Assembly: GCA_030431355.1 (NCBI GenBank)
Contig: JAUIJG010000378.1
Span: 1-5,192, forward strand
Source: a bacterium
GTDB taxonomy: Bacteria; Cyanobacteriota; Vampirovibrionia; Obscuribacterales; Obscuribacteraceae
Direction of reading: 5' to 3'
Length of the DNA stretch: 5,192 nt
Part shown: positions 1 through 5,192 of the stretch, in pieces
Position numbering within the stretch: position 1 is the first letter of the stretch
Layout of the letters: each line of letters opens with the position of its first letter
Made by a program: the position numbers and the translations under genes
The notes under the pieces: model-generated
The model's database searches: none
Seen by the model: only the letters and a program-made list of their open reading frames with translations
Told to the model about the DNA's origin: nothing

Positions 1-249
1 TCTTAGCTCGGTCTCTTCTGCTGAAGTAATCTGTCCTGTTTTTACACCCGCTTCTATCTCTTGCTCCAGTTGAGCCTGTCTCTGGTTGATATTGAGTTTA
101 GTAGCGTTTTGGGTTTCATTGCCGCCCTTTATCTGCCCGTCCAGATAGGACTGAAAGAGCTGTCTGTAGTCAAATGCGTGGACCGGCTCCGATAAAGCAA
201 AGGAGAAAGAACAACCGAGGGCGACGGAAATGGCAAGAAGTTTTTTCAT
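1..249 (-). CDS. Exported small protein of unknown function, N-terminal part (cut by window edge)
   Basis: The frame is open from the start codon at 249 to the window edge, giving the first 83 residues. I chose the ATG at 247-249 over the in-frame ATG at 253-255 because an AGGAG site (257-261) lies 7 bases upstream of it but only one base from the other. The product begins MKKLLAISVA, then has a hydrophobic stretch to about residue 20 and a likely signal peptidase I site after VHA (residues 23-25), so it should be exported. The mature part is polar and Gln-rich. Residues 55-83 have the pattern N-Q-R-Q-x-x-L-E-x-x-I-x-x-G-x-x-x-G-x-I-T-x-x-E-x-x-x-L, which looks like a helix-turn-helix hairpin of a kind that recurs in some small exported bacterial proteins. 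I do not recognise a named family. It is transcribed divergently from the M48 operon. The gene is certain enough; its function is unknown. Confidence 0.82.
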   Translation of the reverse strand, partial: MKKLLAISVALGCSFSFALSEPVHAFDYRQLFQSYLDGQIKGGNETQNATKLNINQRQAQLEQEIEAGVKTGQITSAEETELR

Positions 250-256
250 GGACATA

Positions 257-261
257 CTCCT
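257..261 (-). promoter_or_regulatory. Ribosome binding site deciding the start of the exported small protein
   Basis: Read on the minus strand this is AGGAG, 7 bases upstream of the ATG at 249. It sits too close (one base) to the alternative ATG at 255, so it favours the shorter form, which also puts two lysines directly after the initiator Met, as is usual in a signal peptide. Confidence 0.6.
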
Positions 262-281
262 GAATGATCCATTACAGGATA

Positions 282-291
282 CCTATATAGG
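282..291. repeat. 10-base perfect palindrome, possible operator
   Basis: CCTATATAGG is its own reverse complement. It lies 33 bases upstream of the ATG at 249, within the region where the promoter of the leftward gene must lie. A poor promoter-like pair on the minus strand (TTGCCA, 19 bases, TATCCT at 274-279) would place it in the spacer. A regulator binding site is plausible, but a short AT-rich palindrome can also arise by chance. Confidence 0.25.
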
Positions 292-494
292 CTAAATCAT
301 TGGCAACCCTTTCCTTAGACCAGGTGTTTGCGCCCCTGGCAATATTCTGGCTATGCCAATCCCTTGCTGCCATATCGCCAAGGTTAAAACCTGGAAAAAA
401 TAATTCTGGTCAGATTTATGTCAGCGTATGTGGTGGCTTTCCCACAATCTTTAATCTCGGCTTAAGCTCACAGTGGAAGTCAAGGGAGCGGATA

Positions 495-500
495 TATAAT
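495..500 (+). promoter_or_regulatory. Candidate -10 box for the M48-TPR operon
   Basis: TATAAT matches the sigma-70-type -10 consensus at all six positions. No good -35 is visible; the best at a normal spacing is GTGGAA (473-478, 16 bases away), which matches TTGACA at three positions. There is no extended -10 TG. If used, transcription would start near 507 and give a leader of about 165 bases that contains both the long stem-loop and the terminator-like hairpin. The weak -35 may mean an activator is needed, or that this is only an AT-rich match. Confidence 0.4.
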
Positions 501-552
501 AGTAATGTTGTTCTTGTTCTATTCTGATTGCCAAATTATTCGTTTAGGCTTT

Positions 553-648
553 CCGGCTCCAAGAACGGGTTTCATAGTTCGATTTAAAGATTTTTCAGTC
601 GACTCCTTCTGGAGCCGGTTGGATTTGTATGTCCTGCATGCTCCTGAG
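553..648 (+). promoter_or_regulatory. Candidate attenuator leader with alternative stems
   Basis: Bases 553-561 pair perfectly with 610-618 (9 base pairs, mostly G-C). After a bulged A at 562, three more pairs follow (563-565 with 607-609), giving a 12-pair stem enclosing about 41 bases. The right arm has a second possible partner: 607-615 can pair with 640-648, with one U-U mismatch and one G-U pair. That would consume the left arm of the terminator hairpin at 636-653. The two pairings exclude each other, the arrangement of a terminator/antiterminator switch. A third short option is CTCC (603-606) with GGAG (611-614). The closed 12-pair stem looks stronger than the antiterminator, so termination may be the default. 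The signal sensed is unknown; no known riboswitch, T-box or other consensus was recognised. Confidence 0.45.
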
Positions 649-658
649 CGTGCTTTTT
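636..658 (+). terminator. Intrinsic terminator-like hairpin just before the M48 gene
   Basis: Bases 636-642 pair with 647-653 (seven pairs including one G-U) around a four-base loop CCTG, and five T residues follow at 654-658. This is the classic form of a rho-independent terminator on the plus strand; the reverse orientation has no T-tract. It ends 14 bases before the ATG at 673, so it cannot serve the leftward gene and must be crossed by any transcript of the M48 gene. It therefore either attenuates that operon or ends a separate short RNA of about 150 bases starting near 507. Confidence 0.6.
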
Positions 659-672
659 AAGGTAGGTCCGAG

Positions 673-1929
673 ATGACTATTTTGTGGAAGCGACTAGTTG
701 GTTTGATGGGTGATAGTGTTTTTGCCCAGGAGCAGTTGCTATGCTGTTTAACCGAGAGAGAAGTCGAAAGAAAGTGGATAAACTTTCGTATCTGGCTTAT
801 GTGTGCTCCTGTAGTTCTGGGGATCTATTCGCTTGTGGGTATCTGGGGCGAAAAGCTCTCTAACAGCTGGAATTTGAGTCATACTTTTGCAGGCCAGTGT
901 CTGGCTGTTATGGTAGTTTCCCTTGTTAGTTTTGCCATATACAGCTTCTATTATCTGGTCTGCAGTAAAGACAAAGAAGCTGACAGGGCGCAAGAAAATA
1001 GCCAGTGCCAGCATGAGAGTAATAGTGAGAGCCAGGGTGGTACCTATAACGGTTCCGATGGCGATGATAAGAAGAGTAGAAGACCACGCACGATTCTTTT
1101 AACCATGAGCTTTTTTGTTCTCTTTGTTTTTTTGGTTTATGGAATAATCTTGTTTGCTTTGCGCACCATGGCATCCAACTGGTGGTTGCTTCCTGCATCC
1201 ATCTATTTATTGTGGAGTCTTGGAGGAGTATTTGTCCAGCAGTTTCTGCTCGGTCACAACCTTCTCTCCCATCCTCTGGAGAGTGAGCCTTTGACTAAGA
1301 AGCTCTATGAAGTGGCTGATGAGGCTGGTTTTCCCCTGGTTGAGCTACATCAGATATCAAAAGACATGGACTTTTCCGACAAGCCTCTTTTTGTGGCACC
1401 TGTGAAAAAGACCCATAGAGTATTTTTTACATCTCTGGTTCTGGACAATCTTTCCGTCAATCAGTTATTGGTTGTCTTTGCCCATGAACTGGGACATTTG
1501 AAAGCTAGACACCTCAGACAGAGGGCTGCCATCAAGTCATTTATTCTTGTTTTTAGATGGTTCTTGGTCGGTTTGATTATTCACCTGACGGTTGGCGAGC
1601 AAGCAAGCGCTTTTATTTTACTTTCAATAATCAGCGCATTGCATGTCATATTCGGTCTGGTTGAGCCTATTTTCGAAGGTGCCTTTTCCCGGTACTGCGA
1701 AAGGCAAGCGGATCTGTATGCTCTTGAGCTAACCCAAGATGCCACTAGCTTTGGCTCTGCGTTTAGCACTCTGCTCGATATCCTGCCCGGAGGACGCCTG
1801 GATTCCTTTTTGATAAGGCTCTACGCCACGCATCCTCCCCTGCATAAACGCATTGCTTTTGCGCAAGAATGGCAGCGGACCAATGTTTCCGATTCTGATT
1901 TAAGCCAAACTAATTTTGAGCCTGTTTGA
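673..1929 (+). CDS. Membrane zinc metallopeptidase, family M48 (Ste24/HtpX-like)
   Basis: This 418-residue integral membrane protein is a zinc-dependent endopeptidase by motif. HELGH at 271-275 supplies two zinc His ligands and the catalytic Glu272. C-E-R-Q-A-D at 342-347 supplies the third ligand, Glu343, with Asp347. THPPLHKRI at 386-394 is the conserved C-terminal motif of the family. Hydrophobic segments lie at about 41-58, 73-96, 141-163, 170-192, 288-306 and 311-333; two after the HExxH motif fit both Ste24 and HtpX proteins. Residues 98-139 form a polar, Ser/Asp/Lys-rich loop that is probably disordered. The NAYFxG-like motif of typical Ste24 before HELGH is replaced by KPLFVAP, so the subfamily is open. 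A likely role is membrane protein quality control; the substrate is unknown. The ATG at 673 has a weak site, TAGG at 663-666. The TPR gene follows after 16 bases, probably in the same operon. Confidence 0.93.
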   Translation: MTILWKRLVGLMGDSVFAQEQLLCCLTEREVERKWINFRIWLMCAPVVLGIYSLVGIWGEKLSNSWNLSHTFAGQCLAVMVVSLVSFAIYSFYYLVCSKDKEADRAQENSQCQHESNSESQGGTYNGSDGDDKKSRRPRTILLTMSFFVLFVFLVYGIILFALRTMASNWWLLPASIYLLWSLGGVFVQQFLLGHNLLSHPLESEPLTKKLYEVADEAGFPLVELHQISKDMDFSDKPLFVAPVKKTHRVFFTSLVLDNLSVNQLLVVFAHELGHLKARHLRQRAAIKSFILVFRWFLVGLIIHLTVGEQASAFILLSIISALHVIFGLVEPIFEGAFSRYCERQADLYALELTQDATSFGSAFSTLLDILPGGRLDSFLIRLYATHPPLHKRIAFAQEWQRTNVSDSDLSQTNFEPV

Positions 1930-1936
1930 GGCTATT

Positions 1937-1940
1937 GGAG
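1937..1940 (+). promoter_or_regulatory. Ribosome binding site that fixes the TPR protein start
   Basis: GGAG lies five bases before the ATG at 1946. This supports starting there rather than at the in-frame TTG at 1916, which lies inside the end of the M48 gene and has no such site. Confidence 0.7.
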
Positions 1941-1945
1941 AAACA

Positions 1946-3088
1946 ATGTATACACTAATCAATATGATTTTTGACGCTAAGTCTCGTCGCTCTAACTTGA
2001 TTCATCTGATCACCAGGCAATTTTATCGTGGAGATAAATTCATGATGGTGACAAAAGTAGCCGGTGCCTACTATCAGGACCTGATTAACTCTAGAAGAGA
2101 GCCTGATGTTTATAGTGCTGAAATTTTGAGGATGTTGGGCACCGCCTATTTGCTTCTCGGTAGAATCGATGAGCGAATCGAAGTGGAGAAGACTATTCAA
2201 AAACTGCCTGCCGGATGTTCCGATGAACTGTCCATCGCCTTAAGCCTGGACAGAGAAGCGTTCGCCCGCTTGATCAATGGCAATGTGAGAAAGGTTTTGC
2301 AGCAGGCTAAAGCGGTTGAAAGAAACCTAAATTCCCAGAGGCGAGAGCACGCGAGCTTAACTTCCGTCTGTGTCAAACAGAATCCTGATGTGGATGATAT
2401 CAATGACAGTCAGATCAGCTATGCCATGCAATCCAATTTTTTGACCTGTGGATATGGTCATGAACTTCTTTTCGAGTACAAAGAGTCTTTTGATTATTAC
2501 TCCAGGGCTTTGTTATTGAGCCGGAGAGTAGCCGGCCACCGGAGCTTGCAGTCCGCCATCTTCATGGCTCTTTCTGCCCAGGTAAAGGTGAAGCTGGGGG
2601 AACTGGACGAAGCGCTATCTCTAATTGAGACAGCTATTTCAATTCGTGAGCGATTCCTTCGTCGGGATTCCATGCTGCTTGGCTGTTCTTATCTGAATCG
2701 AGCCCGGGTTCACCTGGCCCTGGGGAATCTTGATTTGGCTTCACAGGATTTGAAGAGGTGCAGCCGCATCTATAAGAAGATCGAGCGAGAAGGCGGATTC
2801 GTTGATATGCCTTATTTGCTGGAAAGCCAGGCAGACCTTGCTTTTGACCGAGGCGAGATCGATCTATGTCTGGAACTAACAACTGAAGCGATGGATGGTT
2901 ATAGTCAATACTTTTCTCCCTTGCACCCGGTTTTGTTACCGGTGCTCGATCTGAGAGCCAGGTGCTTTGAAGCTCAGCGTCGTTTTTCTGACGGTGAGTC
3001 GATGAGAGGCAAGTATGATGCCATTGTGGTTCGCAATAAAATGAGAAAAGCTGCTGTTAAAAGGCGGAGTGAAGTTCGAATCTCCTAA
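1946..3088 (+). CDS. TPR-repeat protein, cytoplasmic, unknown partner
   Basis: From the ATG at 1946 the product has 380 residues and no signal peptide or clear membrane segment, so it is probably cytoplasmic. Helix pairs with TPR character lie at about 59-90 (LGTAYLLLGRIDE), 163-195 (LLFEYKESFDYYSRAL), 203-236 (AQVKVKLGELDEALSLIETA), 244-280 (ARVHLALGNLDLASQDL) and 288-321 (ADLAFDRGEIDLCLEL). A sixth, weaker one is at about 330-360. Such arrays form a superhelix that binds other proteins or peptides; no enzymatic domain is visible. The C-terminus is strongly basic (MRKAAVKRRSEVR). It sits 16 bases after the M48 gene with its own good ribosome site, so the two are likely co-transcribed and the protein may be a partner or substrate adaptor for the peptidase. 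It converges on the hydrolase-like gene with a two-base gap and no obvious terminator between. Confidence 0.88.
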   Translation: MYTLINMIFDAKSRRSNLIHLITRQFYRGDKFMMVTKVAGAYYQDLINSRREPDVYSAEILRMLGTAYLLLGRIDERIEVEKTIQKLPAGCSDELSIALSLDREAFARLINGNVRKVLQQAKAVERNLNSQRREHASLTSVCVKQNPDVDDINDSQISYAMQSNFLTCGYGHELLFEYKESFDYYSRALLLSRRVAGHRSLQSAIFMALSAQVKVKLGELDEALSLIETAISIRERFLRRDSMLLGCSYLNRARVHLALGNLDLASQDLKRCSRIYKKIEREGGFVDMPYLLESQADLAFDRGEIDLCLELTTEAMDGYSQYFSPLHPVLLPVLDLRARCFEAQRRFSDGESMRGKYDAIVVRNKMRKAAVKRRSEVRIS

Positions 3089-3090
3089 TC

Positions 3091-4509
3091 CTATTGGCCT
3101 GGAAGGTTTTGTTCATTCTCTTCAGAAAAGATATGCACCGGATTCAGTTTTACATGGATCTTGCTGTCATAGGTCTTTTCGCTGGGCTTCCTGATAGTTT
3201 CCAGGTCGTCCTTGCTTCCCTTTAGATAAGCGTTTAGAAATGGTAGGGTAGCCCCCATGGCGAATTCAAATCGTTCCCTTTCATCGGAATGTTTGTCCAG
3301 GGGGCTGACACCAAGTATATTCATTAGCTGGGAGCCTGGCATTTCATCATAGTCCGGGGTGTTCAAATTGATGCTTTCAGAGTCGGTCTTCTGCGCCTGA
3401 CTAGCACCTGATTTTTTCGAACGCAAGAATGCCAATGGTCTGAAGCTTATCAGCTCAACATTGGAGTCACGGATTATTTTTCTGATTCGTTTTCTTGATG
3501 TTTTTTTTCTAGTGGCACTGTCTATGGTGAGTAGATAGCTACTGGCGTCTTTTGCCTGGTTCAATACCGATAGGGTCTCTTTTCGTTGTTTGTCCACAGC
3601 TCTTATGCCATCAAAAAAGCTGACCACCATGGTTGGTACCTTGACCTGGCTCCAGTCCTGTTTGCCAATGGGAGGTAGGGCTTTGTTCAGTCCGGTAAAT
3701 AGCAACTGCGCGCTGATTCTTGGGTCAGCAACTTTACTTTTGTGATGCCCATTTATCTCTACACCGGTTAGAAGCTCACAGCTATATGCTCCGGCATGGT
3801 GTCCGACCAGAGCTATCTTTTTCGTCTCTATCTTGCCATTCAGTCCGTCTATCTTCGAGGGCAATTGAGAGATGCTGTCTAAGACTTTCGCTATATCTTC
3901 TTCTCTGCCGCTGAGTTCTTTCTTGCTTGTCTTTGCCAGCTTCAAGAGCTTAAAAACACTGACCTTTTCATCTCCCTGATTGCCGGGCTTCATATGAAGT
4001 ACCAGAGCATCATCATGGGTGGGCATTATCGAGATGAAGCCGTGGCTTGCATAGAATGCTGATAGGGGGCGATAGTCTCTGGCCGAAGCTATGGGCGCAT
4101 GGGAGTAAATCAAAACCGGGTAGGAGCCTGCCTCTTTGGGATAGCAAATTTCAAGCTTGATCAACTTCTTTCGCTTTCTATCCACTAGATTAAGTCCGGA
4201 AGCCACCTCGACAACGTAAGGCCCGTGACCGGCCATATCCACAGACTCTATATGTGTGGCTACCTTGCCCTGGAGCACCAGCGGCTCTCCATCCCTCTGA
4301 GAAGAGGGGGCGCTAAAGTCGAAGCTAGGACTGTCCGGATGTTCTTTCAGGTTGATTCCGAGCTCTTCCATGCTGTATCCCCTGCGAGGATCTCCCTCTG
4401 CTGCCAAGCTGCCGCCTGAACCACTGCAGGAAAAGATAAGCACTGAGATCAGGACAGCTTTGAGCACAGAAGATAGAAACCTCTGTGCTGGCAGATTTAG
4501 ATGGGTCAA
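3091..4509 (-). CDS. Exported alpha/beta-hydrolase-fold protein (dienelactone hydrolase/PAF-acetylhydrolase type), probably catalytically altered
   Basis: The 472-residue product has a signal sequence (hydrophobic core about 15-27). It could be a lipoprotein (lipobox-like I-F-S-C, Cys28) or be cut after SLAA (residue 37). The order of motifs fits the 'predicted dienelactone hydrolase' group: G-P-Y-V-V (96-100), a LVDRKRKKL stretch (108-116), C-Y-P (122-124), PVLIYSHAP (131-139), ASHGFISIMPTHDD (154-167), R-E-E-D-I-x-x-V-L-D (202-211), an elbow VGHHAGAYS (235-243), VPTMVVSFFDG (291-301) and FLNAYLKG (424-431). The elbow normally reads G-H-S-x-G; here His238 replaces the nucleophile Ser. The segment after the last core strand, where the catalytic His is expected, reads DSATRKK (330-336), with no His. 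Ordinary esterase activity is therefore doubtful. The start is a TTG at 4509. GGAG (4521-4524) lies 11 bases from it but 5 bases from an in-frame CTG at 4515, which would add two residues; no upstream ATG exists. Confidence 0.8.
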   Translation of the reverse strand: MTHLNLPAQRFLSSVLKAVLISVLIFSCSGSGGSLAAEGDPRRGYSMEELGINLKEHPDSPSFDFSAPSSQRDGEPLVLQGKVATHIESVDMAGHGPYVVEVASGLNLVDRKRKKLIKLEICYPKEAGSYPVLIYSHAPIASARDYRPLSAFYASHGFISIMPTHDDALVLHMKPGNQGDEKVSVFKLLKLAKTSKKELSGREEDIAKVLDSISQLPSKIDGLNGKIETKKIALVGHHAGAYSCELLTGVEINGHHKSKVADPRISAQLLFTGLNKALPPIGKQDWSQVKVPTMVVSFFDGIRAVDKQRKETLSVLNQAKDASSYLLTIDSATRKKTSRKRIRKIIRDSNVELISFRPLAFLRSKKSGASQAQKTDSESINLNTPDYDEMPGSQLMNILGVSPLDKHSDERERFEFAMGATLPFLNAYLKGSKDDLETIRKPSEKTYDSKIHVKLNPVHIFSEENEQNLPGQ

Positions 4510-4547
4510 ATTCAGGATGTCTCCGCTTATAAGCTGGGTGTTTAGAG

Positions 4548-4553
4548 TTTATA
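4548..4553 (-). promoter_or_regulatory. Weak candidate -10 box for the hydrolase-like gene
   Basis: Read on the minus strand this is TATAAA, with GCAACA 17 bases upstream matching TTGACA at three of six positions. It would start transcription about 30 bases before the coding region. The 89-base gap to the upstream gene (4510-4598) shows no terminator hairpin, so readthrough from that gene is an equally good explanation for expression. Confidence 0.25.
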
Positions 4554-4598
4554 CACCGGAGAGTTGAATATGTTGCGCCGGATTTGCAAAATCGAATC

Positions 4599-5192
4599 TT
4601 ACTTGAGTGCGGTTTTGGGAGGATGTTGAACCATGACCACTTTTTTGACCATATCATTCACCCTGTCCATCAACTGAATATCCTTCTCGTTGTCTTTGGG
4701 AAAGAGACTGGCGTTCAGCTGGTGGAGCCTTTGAAGCAAGTGTAGCTCTGGGTAGGTTCTGCCGAAAGTATGTTTTTCGCACCAGGCTATTCTGGATAGC
4801 ATTCGGGCATGGGGAGAAGGTGGAGTGTCGCTGGCAGCGGCTATATCATCAGGGTTGATGGAAGGAAAACTGGCCGGAAAATGCGGCATGGAGCGACTCT
4901 GTCTGTGGCTGTTTATCTTTTCTTTGATGAAGGGGCGTTTGTGGAGCGCTGTTACCGCGTATCTCTCCAGGGCATCGGTCCTTTCGCTCAGGTCATCCGA
5001 TGCGGTGACTTTTCCGAAGGCATGGGATTCCAGGCGGGATAGTCTTTTTTCGATGGGCTCACCGTCGTGCTCGCTTCCGAGAAGCTCGTCTTCCAAGAAA
5101 GTGATATGGGGATAGTCACCGGTGGCGGCTGCTGTCTCTTGCGGAGAGGCAGGCTTGTCTGTCTGCGATGCTTTTGTGCTTGAGTTAGCCTC
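4599..5192 (-). CDS. Repeat protein of unknown function with degenerate 21-residue units (start outside window)
   Basis: The frame is open from the window edge at 5192 to a TAA at 4599-4601, giving 197 residues of a C-terminal part. A TTG-started version beginning at 5096 is only an internal codon, since the frame continues upstream without a stop. The first 30 visible residues are a Ser/Thr/Ala/Pro-rich linker (PASPQETAAATG). Then come two adjacent 21-residue units (residues 33-53 and 54-74), a Pro-rich linker of about 60 residues, and two more units (138-158 and 159-179). No membrane segment or catalytic motif is visible. I have no named family. The repeats resemble ones I recall in proteins of Melainabacteria-type genomes, which is a recollection and not a search result. 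The hydrolase-like gene follows after 89 bases on the same strand and may be co-transcribed. Location in the cell cannot be judged without the N-terminus. Confidence 0.75.
   Translation of the reverse strand, partial: EANSSTKASQTDKPASPQETAAATGDYPHITFLEDELLGSEHDGEPIEKRLSRLESHAFGKVTASDDLSERTDALERYAVTALHKRPFIKEKINSHRQSRSMPHFPASFPSINPDDIAAASDTPPSPHARMLSRIAWCEKHTFGRTYPELHLLQRLHQLNASLFPKDNEKDIQLMDRVNDMVKKVVMVQHPPKTALK
4656..5096 (-). repeat. Four degenerate 21-residue protein repeats, two tandem pairs
   Basis: Units are encoded at 5034-5096, 4971-5033, 4719-4781 and 4656-4718. Shared positions are 1 Leu (Cys in the third), 2 Glu (Asn in the fourth), 6 Phe or Leu, 7 Gly (Pro in the fourth), about 15 Leu or Ile, 18 Arg and 19 Leu. 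For example, the second has L-E-x-x-x-F-G and the third has C-E-x-x-x-F-G with R-L at 18-19. The fourth needs a one-residue insertion to align its Arg. A partial fifth start (LERYAV) follows the second unit. The repeats are visible only at protein level. Confidence 0.5.

Larger units (their letters stand above)
250..672. other. Divergent intergenic region with regulatory sequences
   Basis: This 423-base gap separates two divergent genes. Going rightward it holds the ribosome site of the leftward gene (257-261), a perfect 10-base palindrome CCTATATAGG (282-291), and small inverted repeats at 381-392 (AGGT/ACCT, loop of 4) and 429-446 (TGTGG/CCACA, loop of 8). It then has an 8-base palindrome GCTTAAGC (460-467), a TATAAT box (495-500), a long stem-loop (553-618), and a hairpin with T-tract (636-658). 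A TTG-started frame at 300-527 has no ribosome site and looks spurious. A 51-codon ATG frame at 505-660 is discussed among the findings. No tRNA or known riboswitch consensus was recognised. Confidence 0.7.

Noticed and set aside
381..400. Inverted repeat AGGT/ACCT followed by an A-rich run, considered as a terminator
   Set aside because: On the plus strand the run is A and not T. On the minus strand the T run precedes the hairpin, so neither orientation gives a terminator.
300..527. 75-codon frame on the plus strand in the intergenic region
   Set aside because: It starts with TTG and has no ribosome site. It runs over several inverted repeats and the candidate -10 box, and its product shows no recognisable pattern.
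571..590. TTCGA stretch resembling a tRNA T-loop in the leader
   Set aside because: The flanking bases do not form a five-pair T stem, and no acceptor stem or anticodon arm can be built around it.
3071..3090. GTTCGAATC at the end of the TPR gene, resembling the 3' part of a tRNA
   Set aside because: It lies within the coding frame and the bases on each side do not pair as a T stem, so a coincidental match is more likely.
4325..4657. 110-codon minus-strand frame overlapping the start of the hydrolase-like gene
   Set aside because: It overlaps the end of one clear gene and the signal peptide region of another in a different frame, and its product is Ser/Arg/Lys-rich without pattern, as expected of a shadow frame.
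4809..5115. Plus-strand frames of 77 and 96 codons opposite the repeat protein gene
   Set aside because: They are antisense to a frame that carries clear repeats and is open to the window edge.
1..5192. CRISPR array, insertion sequence, phage or toxin-antitoxin genes
   Set aside because: No regularly spaced DNA repeats, transposase motifs, terminal repeats, integrase or toxin-like pairs were seen on either strand.

Overview
This 5,192-base window carries five protein genes, two of them cut by the window edges, and one 423-base intergenic stretch with a notable leader structure. GC content looks mid-range (just under half, by eye). Genes have ordinary Shine-Dalgarno sites, and two of the minus-strand products have export signals, one of them with a possible lipobox, which fits a Gram-negative-type bacterium. 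The repeat-rich exported or hypothetical proteins resemble what I recall from non-photosynthetic relatives of cyanobacteria (Melainabacteria/Obscuribacterales). That placement is a weak inference; nothing in the window is a taxonomic marker.

Layout. The 5' part of a small exported protein gene runs leftward off the window (249 to 1). A divergent intergenic region follows (250-672). It holds a perfect TATAAT box, a long stem-loop and a hairpin plus T-tract that looks like an intrinsic terminator ending 14 bases before the next start codon. Rightward from there lie a membrane zinc metallopeptidase of family M48 (673-1929) and, after 16 bases, a TPR-repeat protein (1946-3088), almost certainly one operon. 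Two leftward genes converge on it: an exported alpha/beta-hydrolase-fold protein (4509 to 3091), whose stop lies two bases from the TPR gene's stop, and upstream of it a gene for a protein with degenerate 21-residue repeats (5192 to 4599, start off the window).

How the parts may work together. Because no promoter fits between the T-tract and the M48 start codon, transcription of the M48-TPR operon must pass through the hairpin. The upstream sequence can fold into mutually exclusive terminator and antiterminator forms, so the operon is a good candidate for transcription attenuation. A peptidase encoded next to a TPR protein recalls proteins such as BepA, in which an M48 domain and a TPR domain are fused, and suggests the TPR protein is an adaptor or partner. 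The exported hydrolase-like protein has His in place of the nucleophile Ser and no His where the family's catalytic His is expected, so it may be a non-catalytic member of its family. The functional link between the two gene pairs is unknown.
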